Shown: piece by piece, positions 26,186-33,550 of the stretch
Numbering within the stretch: the first letter of the stretch is position 1
Layout: every line of letters begins with the position of its first letter
Assembly (NCBI RefSeq): GCF_004349265.1
Contig: NZ_SMFL01000013.1
Span: 1 to 64,000 of the forward strand
Origin: Dyadobacter psychrotolerans
Lineage (GTDB): Bacteria; Bacteroidota; Bacteroidia; Cytophagales; Spirosomataceae
Direction of reading: 5' to 3'
DNA length: 64,000 nucleotides
Program-made: the position numbers and the translations under genes
The notes under the pieces: model-generated
What the model saw: only the letters and a program-made list of their open reading frames with translations
The model's database searches: none
What the model was told of the DNA's origin: nothing

Positions 26186-26824
26186 ATGACAGATACGACC
26201 AATTGGCTGCGCTTTGTTCAGCGATTTAGTGCCTTGGCTGAAACTGGTCTTGCATATTCTCAGAATGATTACGATAAAGAACGCTATGCGGAAATTAAAG
26301 TAATCGGCCTGGAAATGTTAGCAAATATGGCAAATGTTTCTGCCGCGACGATTATCGAACTGATGCCTCCGGATAAAGGGTATCAGACCCCAAAAGTTGA
26401 TATCCGTGCTGTCGTACTAAACGCATCGAACGAATTATTGATGGTGCAAGAAAAAGTCGATGAAAACCGGTGGAGCTTACCCGGCGGCTGGGCGGACATA
26501 GGTTATACTCCGTTCGAGGTTGCAGAAAAGGAAGTTTTTGAAGAAACCGGCTTAGAGGTAAAAGCCACGCGTTTATTGGCCGTATTTGACAAAAAAATGC
26601 ATCCCCATCCACCGCAGCCCTGGTACGTGTATAAATTCTATATTTTATGCCAGGTGACCGGTGGTGAGTTGTTAGCGGATACAATTGAGACAGGGGAAGC
26701 ATCTTGGATTGATCAGAAAGCACTCGGTACCATACCTTTTTCAACAGATCGAATAACCCTATCTCAATTGAAAACTGTTTTAAGAATATCAGCTGACCCT
26801 AATGGGCCTACGCTTTGTGATTAA
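26186..26824 (+). CDS. NUDIX hydrolase with N-terminal helical domain
   Basis: A 212-residue protein. Residues 1-60 form a helical domain (WLRFVQRFSALAETGLAYS) found in a subgroup of NUDIX pyrophosphatases. The NUDIX box lies near residues 105-127, with GGWADIGYTPFEVAEKEV and FEETGL as its two halves. It is the variant form in which the usual arginine is lysine, while the catalytic EETG glutamates are kept. It should hydrolyse a nucleoside-diphosphate-linked compound such as an ADP- or NDP-sugar, with Mg. It begins 3 bases after the acetyltransferase stop codon, so the two are co-transcribed. The specificity is not visible. Confidence 0.88.
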   Translation: MTDTTNWLRFVQRFSALAETGLAYSQNDYDKERYAEIKVIGLEMLANMANVSAATIIELMPPDKGYQTPKVDIRAVVLNASNELLMVQEKVDENRWSLPGGWADIGYTPFEVAEKEVFEETGLEVKATRLLAVFDKKMHPHPPQPWYVYKFYILCQVTGGELLADTIETGEASWIDQKALGTIPFSTDRITLSQLKTVLRISADPNGPTLCD

Positions 26825-26827
26825 TGG

Positions 26828-26856
26828 AACTGTATTTTCGCACTCTAAAACGACGG
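26828..26856 (+). repeat. Short dispersed repeat, copy 2
   Basis: AACTGTATTTTCGCACTC followed by TAAAACGACGG, starting 3 bases after the NUDIX stop codon. It is similar to copies 1 and 3 with a few substitutions. Confidence 0.55.
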
Positions 26857-26955
26857 TTTCAATGAATCCGCTTGTGCAAAATATCTCTGTTAAAACAGTG
26901 CAAAACAATTCTATAATTCACACGATTTTAGCGGACCCATAATGTACAGCATAAG

Positions 26956-26984
26956 GACCGTTTTTGCGCACTCTGAAAACGCCC
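26956..26984 (+). repeat. Short dispersed repeat, copy 3
   Basis: GACCGTTTTTGCGCACTC followed by TGAAAACGCCC; the first 15 bases after the leading G (ACCGTTTTTGCGCAC) are identical to copy 1. It lies about 35 bases beyond the candidate right end of the TniA/TniB element. Confidence 0.55.
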
Positions 26985-27696
26985 GCCTATTGCATGATGG
27001 CAAAGAACAATTGGGAAGAGACAATATCAACTTGTGAACGTGATTAACTATTTGGGTACTCGGTTGACTTTACAGAAACCTTACATGTAGTATTCCCGAC
27101 AACCCAATTTATTTAATCAATACAAGTTGGTTTAACCCTCACTACTATACGTTTTGAACATAATAAGTAATTTCTGATTATAGAATATAAAATTAATATA
27201 TTATAATTTATAATCATAATTTTTATGATGTTTTTGTGGATAAAGGTGTTTCGCCAAAAAGCTAAATATAACAGGTCGCCCATGTGCTTAAATCTAGCTT
27301 CGCTCCTTTCAACGATGTCCTACTGCCCTTGCCTCCTTGCAAACATCAGGACTTTTTGCACGAAATTTCAGAATAAAATTGTGGTGATGTAGGTACCAAT
27401 ATTCAGGATGGGTCAAATTCAAAATAGTACAGTTTAACGTGCCATTTTGCACTATAATAGTAATTTGTTCCGGTGTATCACTAAATCGTAATTTCGAAGT
27501 ATAGCGATCAGCCATTTTAGGAATCAAAAGTGAGAAAAATGGAAGGGTCTAAGGGTACGGAAAAACCACCGTATAATTCAGATAGCAAATTTCATAGATG
27601 AAATCTATTAGTGGTTAGCAACAACTATTTGCCGGCATCAGCAAGTCGCTAACCTTCTTCTAAAAAAATTCCAAATCATCGATGTAAATTTCTGAA
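26985..27696. other. Gene-poor AT-rich stretch
   Basis: No coding region or RNA that I can support. An imperfect version of the AT-rich palindrome occurs at 27178-27192 within a run of A/T-rich sequence and is probably chance. The last 100 bases should hold the promoter of the two-component system that follows. Confidence 0.6.
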
Positions 27697-28371
27697 ATGA
27701 AAATCCTGATCATCGAAGACGAACCAGAACTTGCTGCCGACATTGGGGCTTATCTATCCGCGCAGGATTACTTGTGTGAATATGCCGGTACATGGGCGCA
27801 GGCAAGGGAAAAAATCGAGTTTTACCGTTATGAATGTATCCTCTTGGACCTGATGCTGCCTGGTGGTGACGGATTGGATATTCTTGACATCCTTAAAGAA
27901 AAGGGGCAGCAGGACGGTGTGATCATCATTTCAGCCAAAAACGATTACGAAAACAAAATCAAGGGCCTGCATGCGGGCGCGGACGATTATCTGGCCAAGC
28001 CCTTCCATTTGCCTGAACTGGCAGCGCGCATTTACTCAGTAATCCGCCGCAGGAGTTTTGCTAACCAGAACAATGTGCTGCAAAATGAGCTGAAAGTAGA
28101 TTTGTCATCAAGGGTCGTGACGGTGAATGGAGCTATTGTTTCATTAACCCGCAAAGAGCTGGACCTCTTATTGTTTTTTATCAGCAATAAAAACCGCGTC
28201 ATCGGTAAAAGTGCATTGGCTGAGCATTTATCAGGCGACATTGCTGATATGTTTGATAATCATGACTTCGTATATGCGCATGTTAAAAATCTTAAAAAGA
28301 AGTTGATCGAAGCTGGTTACGGTAATTATCTCAAAACTATTTACGCGACAGGCTACAAATGGGAAGGATGA
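27697..28371 (+). CDS. OmpR/PhoB-family response regulator
   Basis: A 224-residue regulator. The receiver domain (1-115) has the acidic pair in IIEDEPE, the phosphoacceptor Asp51 in LLDLMLPGGDG, and the conserved lysine in LAKPFHLPEL. The C-terminal winged-helix DNA-binding domain has SLTRKELDLLLFFISNKNRV and ends with YLKTIYATGYKWEG. It is phosphorylated by the kinase encoded by the next gene, whose ATG overlaps its stop codon (ATGA). Targets are unknown. The TonB-dependent receptor and PAP2 genes on the same strand beyond 33.5 kb are possible members of its regulon, as such pairs are often adjacent in related genomes. Confidence 0.93.
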   Translation: MKILIIEDEPELAADIGAYLSAQDYLCEYAGTWAQAREKIEFYRYECILLDLMLPGGDGLDILDILKEKGQQDGVIIISAKNDYENKIKGLHAGADDYLAKPFHLPELAARIYSVIRRRSFANQNNVLQNELKVDLSSRVVTVNGAIVSLTRKELDLLLFFISNKNRVIGKSALAEHLSGDIADMFDNHDFVYAHVKNLKKKLIEAGYGNYLKTIYATGYKWEG

Positions 28372-29639
28372 AAAAATTGCTGGACCAAAGCCTTCGCCCA
28401 CTTGTTATTTATGCGATGGTGGTGCTGATCATAAGCATTCCCGTTTATTTTCTGACCATCAACTGGATCTGGGAAAATGAACTGGATAAACACCATTATG
28501 CGATCCGGGAAAAACTTGAAAAAAGATTGACCAGCATGGATCTTCCCGACAGCTCGGTGACGGGTATGATCAATGTGTTAGATAAAGTGCAGCCAGGATT
28601 TTCTTTTGCCCAAGCTACTGCACCCAGCCCGGACAGTAGCTACACACTGATCCGGTTTGATACTTTCATGAACGACCGTGAGCAGTTTCGTTGTTTGACG
28701 ACCGATATCCGTGTGAATGGAAAACTCCTGCGGGTTCTGATTGAAACCAATATGGAAGAAATCGATGAAACGATCCTGGCAATCGCAGCGGTCACCATTT
28801 TCTTCTTTATTGTGCTATTGGCCGGCTTCGTTTACCTAAACCGCAAGACCTCGCTGCGTGTCTGGCGCCCCTTCTATGAAACACTGGACAGTCTGCATGC
28901 TTTCAGATTGGAAGGCGGCAAACCGGCAGCATTGCCTGAATCGCAGGTAACTGAATTCACCGACCTGAACCAAAGCCTTGACAGGCTCATTGATGCAAGC
29001 CTGGCCTCATACAAGCAGCAAAAAGAATTTACCGAAAATGCCTCGCACGAGCTGCAAACACCATTAGCGGTTGTCAAATCCAAGCTTGACCTGCTGCTGC
29101 AAAGCCGCTCGCTGGATCAGCCGCAAATGCGAATCCTCGAAGATGCATACCAGGCCATTAACCGCGTGACAAGGATCAATAAAAACCTTTTGCTTCTGGC
29201 AAAAATCGAACATGCCCAATTCGACAACCAGCAGGACATTTCTGTTTCCGGGTTGCTTGCTGAACTGAGTGCGCAATTCGCCGATCGGTTTGCAAGCAGC
29301 GGCATTCGTTATACCCAGCAAGTAGGAGAATTGATTTTGCAGGCCAATCCAATGCTTTTGGAAATACTGCTAACAAATTTACTTGTGAATGCGCTGCGCT
29401 ACACCCCGGCAGGTGGCAACGTTACTGTACGCACGAACCAACGCATGTTAATATTTGAAAACACGGGCATATCACCGCTTAATGAGCAGAACCTTTTCCG
29501 GCGGTTCGCACAAGCATCTGCCGAACATGTCGGTAGCGGACTTGGACTTGCTATCGCCCGCGAGATCTGCGAGCGCTACGACTGGCAAATTTCCTATGAT
29601 TTCGACTGTGGCCATCATCATTTCACTATAAGATTCTGA
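28368..29639 (+). CDS. Sensor histidine kinase of the OmpR-type pair
   Basis: The start MKKLLDQSLRP at 28368 gives the ATGA overlap with the regulator gene. There are two membrane helices (about residues 13-33 and 140-162) around a periplasmic sensing loop of roughly 105 residues. The HisKA domain has the phosphoacceptor His227 in NASHELQTPLAV. The ATPase domain has the N-box region LLTNLLVNALRYTP, and the G-box near the end is GSGLGLAIAREICERY. The total of 423 residues is normal. A HAMP domain is not clear. The signal is unknown. Confidence 0.92.
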   Translation: MKKLLDQSLRPLVIYAMVVLIISIPVYFLTINWIWENELDKHHYAIREKLEKRLTSMDLPDSSVTGMINVLDKVQPGFSFAQATAPSPDSSYTLIRFDTFMNDREQFRCLTTDIRVNGKLLRVLIETNMEEIDETILAIAAVTIFFFIVLLAGFVYLNRKTSLRVWRPFYETLDSLHAFRLEGGKPAALPESQVTEFTDLNQSLDRLIDASLASYKQQKEFTENASHELQTPLAVVKSKLDLLLQSRSLDQPQMRILEDAYQAINRVTRINKNLLLLAKIEHAQFDNQQDISVSGLLAELSAQFADRFASSGIRYTQQVGELILQANPMLLEILLTNLLVNALRYTPAGGNVTVRTNQRMLIFENTGISPLNEQNLFRRFAQASAEHVGSGLGLAIAREICERYDWQISYDFDCGHHHFTIRF

Positions 29640-29727
29640 TAATTAACACTTTAAATTTGACTGATCAATCAATGGGCCTAAGCTGGAATAGTAAGCGCTT
29701 TGGGAAAGGTATTACCATGCACCATTG

Positions 29728-29755
29728 CCTATTCACCAACAATAGGAATTTTTTT
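29728..29755 (+). terminator. Small hairpin terminator after the kinase gene
   Basis: CCTATT pairs with AATAGG around a 7-base loop and is followed by AATTTTTTT. It lies about 90 bases after the kinase stop codon, between the convergent kinase and LytTR genes. Confidence 0.55.
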
Positions 29756-29828
29756 AGATATATAAAACAAGGTATGTCTATGAACAAAACTCCTAAAAGG
29801 CTAGCAGTCGCCTACACACGGTATGCAT

Positions 29829-30509
29829 TTACTTGGGCAAATCCAAAGACATTTTCATAAGATCTTTCCAGTAACGATCACTTACCGGTAAATTTTTATC
29901 TGCCATCAATACCCGGTGTTTCTCTATCCTTTCCACTTTGTTAAGATTGATCACATGACATTTATGAATTCGTAAGAAATTCTGCGGCGGTAATTTTTCC
30001 AATGCTTCCGATAATTTCATTCTCACAACGGTTCTCTTCTCTGCTTCAAAGAACGTAACATAATTTCCCGCCGACTCTACAAACAGCAATTCTTGCAATT
30101 TGATCTGAACTATCTGATAGCCGTCTTTAACAAATAAAACATCAGATACTCCTTTCATCTTATGTCTCTCCCTGGCTTTTTGCACAGCCGTCAAAAAACG
30201 GGGTAGCGTAATTGGTTTAAGCAAATAGTCCGTTGCTGAGAGGTCAAAGCCCGAAACCGCATATTCGGAGTATGCCGTGGTGAAAATAATCAAGGTCGAA
30301 GGACTAATTAGTCTTGCAACCTCCAGACCATTCATATCCGGCATTTTTATATCTAAGAAAATTAAGTTTACTTCTACTTTTTGCAAATAGGCCAGCGCTT
30401 CTCGGCTGCTAAGAAAAGTACCCAATAACTCCAAATCCGGTACTGCTTCTGTATGCCTTCGGATTAGATCCAAAGCAATAGGTTCATCATCGATAGCAAT
30501 AGCTTTCAT
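29829..30509 (-). CDS. LytTR-family response regulator (module A)
   Basis: The start at 30509 (MKAIAIDDEPIALDLI) fits the receiver domain; the open frame upstream adds 10 residues. Asp53 in IFLDIKMPDMNG is the phosphoacceptor and the lysine is in YLLKPITLPRF. The LytTR DNA-binding domain covers the last 100 residues (LFVKDGYQIVQIKLQELLFV, NFLRIHKCHVINLNKVERIE). It is the last gene of a four-gene minus-strand unit (kinase, ABC ATPase, permease, regulator), 14 bases after the permease. It probably controls its own exporter operon by binding paired repeats upstream, but I could not identify those repeats. Confidence 0.92.
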   Translation of the reverse strand: MKAIAIDDEPIALDLIRRHTEAVPDLELLGTFLSSREALAYLQKVEVNLIFLDIKMPDMNGLEVARLISPSTLIIFTTAYSEYAVSGFDLSATDYLLKPITLPRFLTAVQKARERHKMKGVSDVLFVKDGYQIVQIKLQELLFVESAGNYVTFFEAEKRTVVRMKLSEALEKLPPQNFLRIHKCHVINLNKVERIEKHRVLMADKNLPVSDRYWKDLMKMSLDLPK

Positions 30510-30523
30510 ATTGAATTCAGATA

Positions 30524-31309
30524 TTATTCTTTGAACCATTTTACAAAGTCCACATAACTTAACAATGAAAACACCGCGAAATAAAGCAAACTGAAAATTT
30601 CATGTATCGCAAATACCCCGATCTGATTATTGGAGACAAATTGCTGGGGGTTAACAGTGAGGTAGTTATATGAGTAAGGATAATAAACCAACTCCGGCGC
30701 ACGTCCCTGGAATAATGCGACAAAAACGATCCCACTGACGATTGCAAACCCAATGGGAATAATCATATTTTTAAACCGTATTGACATCCAAAAATGAATA
30801 GCAAATACACCGAGTGTTGCAACAAAGGAATGAAAACAGGTATTAAGTAAGTACAGGTAATCAGGTTTGGTACTTAACATTTTAAGTTCTGGATGCAAGA
30901 TTCCTAGTAAGTTGCCGCTAACCAGCCAAAAGGGAATAAATAGCCCATACAAAGAGGCAAACAAAATCAGTAACGTAAGGTACTTGTACAAGTAAAGTGA
31001 ACTTCTTTTAACAGGTAAAGTGAAAAGGTGCTTCCAGGCTATGCTTTTATGTTCAATATTTAACACCAGGCACATCAGAAGCACCACCCAGAAGTTGGTA
31101 TACAAAAAAGCCATCCCTTTCCAGGAAATCTCAGTATAGGCAGTCCAGGTATTTTCTCCGGTTTTGGGGATAAAATTCTTCCATTTTGTCATCACAACAA
31201 AAAAGACAAGTCCTGGCATGAACCCTGCACCTAACAGCAAAAGCCAAAAGGCAAAGCTGTTCCTAATCTTGATAAATTCAGTACTCAGCGATCCTATAAA
31301 GTGATTCAT
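30524..31309 (-). CDS. ABC-2-type permease (module A)
   Basis: A 261-residue inner-membrane protein with about six hydrophobic segments. It begins with FIGSLSTEFIKIRNSFAFWL, the usual amphipathic start of the ABC2_membrane_4 family seen in lantibiotic-immunity-like exporters. The segment IEHKSIAWKHLFTLPVKRSS is closely matched in the module B permease (IEHKANAWKHLFTLPIGRSE), so the two are paralogues. It pairs with the ATPase encoded just upstream, with which it overlaps by 4 bases. The exported substrate is unknown: a peptide or lipid is typical. Confidence 0.85.
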   Translation of the reverse strand: MNHFIGSLSTEFIKIRNSFAFWLLLLGAGFMPGLVFFVVMTKWKNFIPKTGENTWTAYTEISWKGMAFLYTNFWVVLLMCLVLNIEHKSIAWKHLFTLPVKRSSLYLYKYLTLLILFASLYGLFIPFWLVSGNLLGILHPELKMLSTKPDYLYLLNTCFHSFVATLGVFAIHFWMSIRFKNMIIPIGFAIVSGIVFVALFQGRAPELVYYPYSYNYLTVNPQQFVSNNQIGVFAIHEIFSLLYFAVFSLLSYVDFVKWFKE

Positions 31310-32214
31310 GCTTTTTTGAGGATATTTAAAAATAAACTTTCAAGGTCACTTTTGGCCTTCTCAATATGAAAAATAGATATTCCTGCACTTACCAATAGAT
31401 TACACAGGCTTGCAATCTGTTCTTTATCTCCGTAAGTAACTTCCAAATAATTACCATCATTACTCAACCGTAAACCAAAAGTTTCTTCAATAAGTATTTG
31501 GGCTTTTGTGTTGTCGTTTGTTTCTATTTTTAAGTGACTGTGCCTACCCTGTGCAAAACCAAGGTCCTGTATTGTTCCCTGAAAAATTAATTGCCCGTTA
31601 TCAATAATACCTAAGTGGGTAACAAGCTTTTCTATTTCTGGGAGTTGGTGGCTGGATAAAAATATACTTGTTCCGTTTTCCTGGTTAAGTTTTATTAGAA
31701 GCTCTCTTATTTCAATAATCCCATTCGGATCTAAGCCGTTTATTGGCTCGTCAAGAATCAATAGATCAGGTTCTGCCAAAAGAGCAATTGCAATTCCAAG
31801 CCGTTGCTTCATACCCATAGAATACGCACTGACCCTTTTCCTTGCATCCTTATGTAAATCAACTATTTTAAGGACTTCTTCCACCCGGTTGGCTCTTATG
31901 TTTCGAAGTCTTTGTGTAACGATCAGATTGTCCCGGCCGGACAGGTGCTCATATAGCGACGGCTGCTCGATCAATGCGCCAATTCTTGAAAAAATAGACA
32001 TTTTGTTTTCTTCCAACGGTTGCCTAAATAGATAAATCTTATTTGGTACTGCTGATAAAAGCCCTAATAATAAACGTATTGTGGTTGTCTTTCCGGCACC
32101 ATTGGGACCTAAAAATCCGTATATGGAACCTCGGGGTACCATGATGTTTAAATTCTTGATAAGCTGCCTGTGCCGGTCAAATCCAAAATTCAGGTCTTGT
32201 GTTTCAATGATCAT
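31306..32214 (-). CDS. ABC transporter ATP-binding protein (module A)
   Basis: I chose MIIETQDLNFGFDRH at 32214; six further upstream codons are open. Walker A is GPNGAGKTT, the signature is YSMGMKQRLGIA (a variant of LSGGQ), and Walker B with the D-loop is LLILDEPINGLDP. The DRA-type C-terminal extension is present. It energises the ABC-2 permease encoded by the next gene. It is paralogous to the module B ATPase at 38602. The order kinase, ATPase, permease, regulator suggests one transcript. Confidence 0.92.
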   Translation of the reverse strand: MIIETQDLNFGFDRHRQLIKNLNIMVPRGSIYGFLGPNGAGKTTTIRLLLGLLSAVPNKIYLFRQPLEENKMSIFSRIGALIEQPSLYEHLSGRDNLIVTQRLRNIRANRVEEVLKIVDLHKDARKRVSAYSMGMKQRLGIAIALLAEPDLLILDEPINGLDPNGIIEIRELLIKLNQENGTSIFLSSHQLPEIEKLVTHLGIIDNGQLIFQGTIQDLGFAQGRHSHLKIETNDNTKAQILIEETFGLRLSNDGNYLEVTYGDKEQIASLCNLLVSAGISIFHIEKAKSDLESLFLNILKKA

Positions 32215-32263
32215 TGGTGGCGAGTTGTACATTATTAATTTGGTATATCAGCATCTAATTATT

Positions 32264-33328
32264 CTACAATTCTACCCACAAATTTACCTCGTAACTGGAA
32301 TCATCCTCCTTAATCAAGAGCTTGTGACGAAGCGGATAAAGCAGTTCTAGTCTTTTCCTAGTATTCAACAGTCCCACACCGGACGGGTTTCCAATGCCCG
32401 TTTCTGCGGCTTTTAAATTCGCGATTGTCATTCTTAATTTCCCCTTTTGGATTTGGATGTCTAAATCGATTTGACTCATGCGGTCGATACTAATTCCGAA
32501 TTTGAATGCATTTTCAATAAATGGTATCAAAAGCAATGGCGGAATTAAGGCTGGATTTTTATCATAAAATATCTGTGAATGAATCTTGATATTCTCACGT
32601 TTTGGCAATCTTATGTTTTGTAGATGGAGGTAATCCTCAATGAATTCTATTTCATTGATCACCTCGGTATTTTCAACGTGAGAGCCAGTCAAGACGTAAC
32701 GCATCATTGTAGACAGTTTATCAATAATGTCAGCTGTTCGAAGCGCATTTTCTTCTAAGGCAGTCCCGTACAAATTGTTAAGTGTATTGAAAAAAAAGTG
32801 CGGATTAAGTTGGGACTTAAGATTTTGAAGTTCTGCCTGAGAATGTTGATACCGCCGTTCGGTGGTCAGGTATTCACGTTGAAAAATCCATCGAACAGAT
32901 GTATAAATACCTGAATACACAAGATACACCAAGAATAAGGGGATGAATTTATTTGTTTCAGGCTTATCCGACAGAAAAGCACTTATGAAATGGAAAAAGC
33001 CTGAAAACACTGCACCGAAAAAAACCTGCAAACCGAAAAACGTCCATATATCCCTTCTGACAAATATTTTCTGGTATCCAAATTCTACTAAAAAAGTGAA
33101 AAATAGAATAATCCAGTAGGTGCCATCCCTGAAACGCTCCCAAAAATTTGGAAGGTCATTAATTTGATTATGAGCAAAGTATAATGATTGGTAGGTGTAA
33201 GAGAACAGATCAAGAACATGGATAACGACCATCCATAGCAATGCGTGTAATAGCCATTGCTGCCAAAAAGTAAGTTTTATGATAAAGTTGATTTTGCTTC
33301 GGCCCATAGATATTTTGCTTTTCATCAA
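32264..33328 (-). CDS. LytS/YehU-type sensor histidine kinase (module A)
   Basis: A 354-residue protein with four hydrophobic segments in the first 150 residues and then the His_kinase domain. The phosphoacceptor motif is LKSQLNPHFFFNTLNNLYG and the ATPase motif is LLIPFIENAFKFGI, with GVGLLNTRKRLELLYP near the end. It partners the LytTR regulator three genes downstream. There is no extracellular sensor domain, so, as in similar kinases linked to ABC exporters, the transporter itself may be the sensor. It is the first gene of module A; the divergent TonB receptor gene starts about 220 bases away. Confidence 0.9.
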   Translation of the reverse strand: MMKSKISMGRSKINFIIKLTFWQQWLLHALLWMVVIHVLDLFSYTYQSLYFAHNQINDLPNFWERFRDGTYWIILFFTFLVEFGYQKIFVRRDIWTFFGLQVFFGAVFSGFFHFISAFLSDKPETNKFIPLFLVYLVYSGIYTSVRWIFQREYLTTERRYQHSQAELQNLKSQLNPHFFFNTLNNLYGTALEENALRTADIIDKLSTMMRYVLTGSHVENTEVINEIEFIEDYLHLQNIRLPKRENIKIHSQIFYDKNPALIPPLLLIPFIENAFKFGISIDRMSQIDLDIQIQKGKLRMTIANLKAAETGIGNPSGVGLLNTRKRLELLYPLRHKLLIKEDDSSYEVNLWVEL

Positions 33329-33550
33329 AGCAACATGTTATGAGTAGACTTAGCAAATAAATGGGAGCAACACCCTGACCTTTGTGAGAAGTGAGGAAAT
33401 AAACATTGTTCTGGACCTTATACCGGCTTACAACTAATTTTCTAGTTCCGCCAAGCCTTTTTTTCCCCATTTGTAAGAAAAACGTCAATTCTAAATTTCT
33501 TCCAAATCAATCCGGACTTTCGCTATCAGATCTAACAAAATGAAATCTAA

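Larger units (their letters stand above)
21613..26922. mobile_element. Candidate TniA/TniB-type transposon with serine recombinase and three-gene cargo
   Basis: The core is tniB, tniA and a divergent serine recombinase, the Tn5053/Tn552 type of organisation, without a recognisable tniQ. Candidate ends are both TGTGAA reading inward. On the left, AAATTGC repeats end 23 and 47 bases from the terminus (near 21635 and 21659). On the right, TTTTGCA repeats (plus strand TGCAAAA at 26899-26905 and 26875-26881) place TTGC at exactly the same two offsets, 24 bp apart. Such internal repeats are transposase-binding sites in this family. No target duplication is visible (ATCTG on the left, CGATT on the right), so the right boundary is tentative. 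The cargo would be the Crp-like, acetyltransferase and NUDIX genes. Confidence 0.5.

Noticed and set aside
27178..27192. TTATAGAATATAAAA, similar to the AT-rich palindrome
   Set aside because: Two mismatches, within a long A/T-rich run with no carbohydrate gene nearby; chance similarity is likely.
27309..27527. 72-codon open frame on the minus strand
   Set aside because: No recognisable domain, no signal peptide, no operon partner and unusual composition; it gives no support for a gene.
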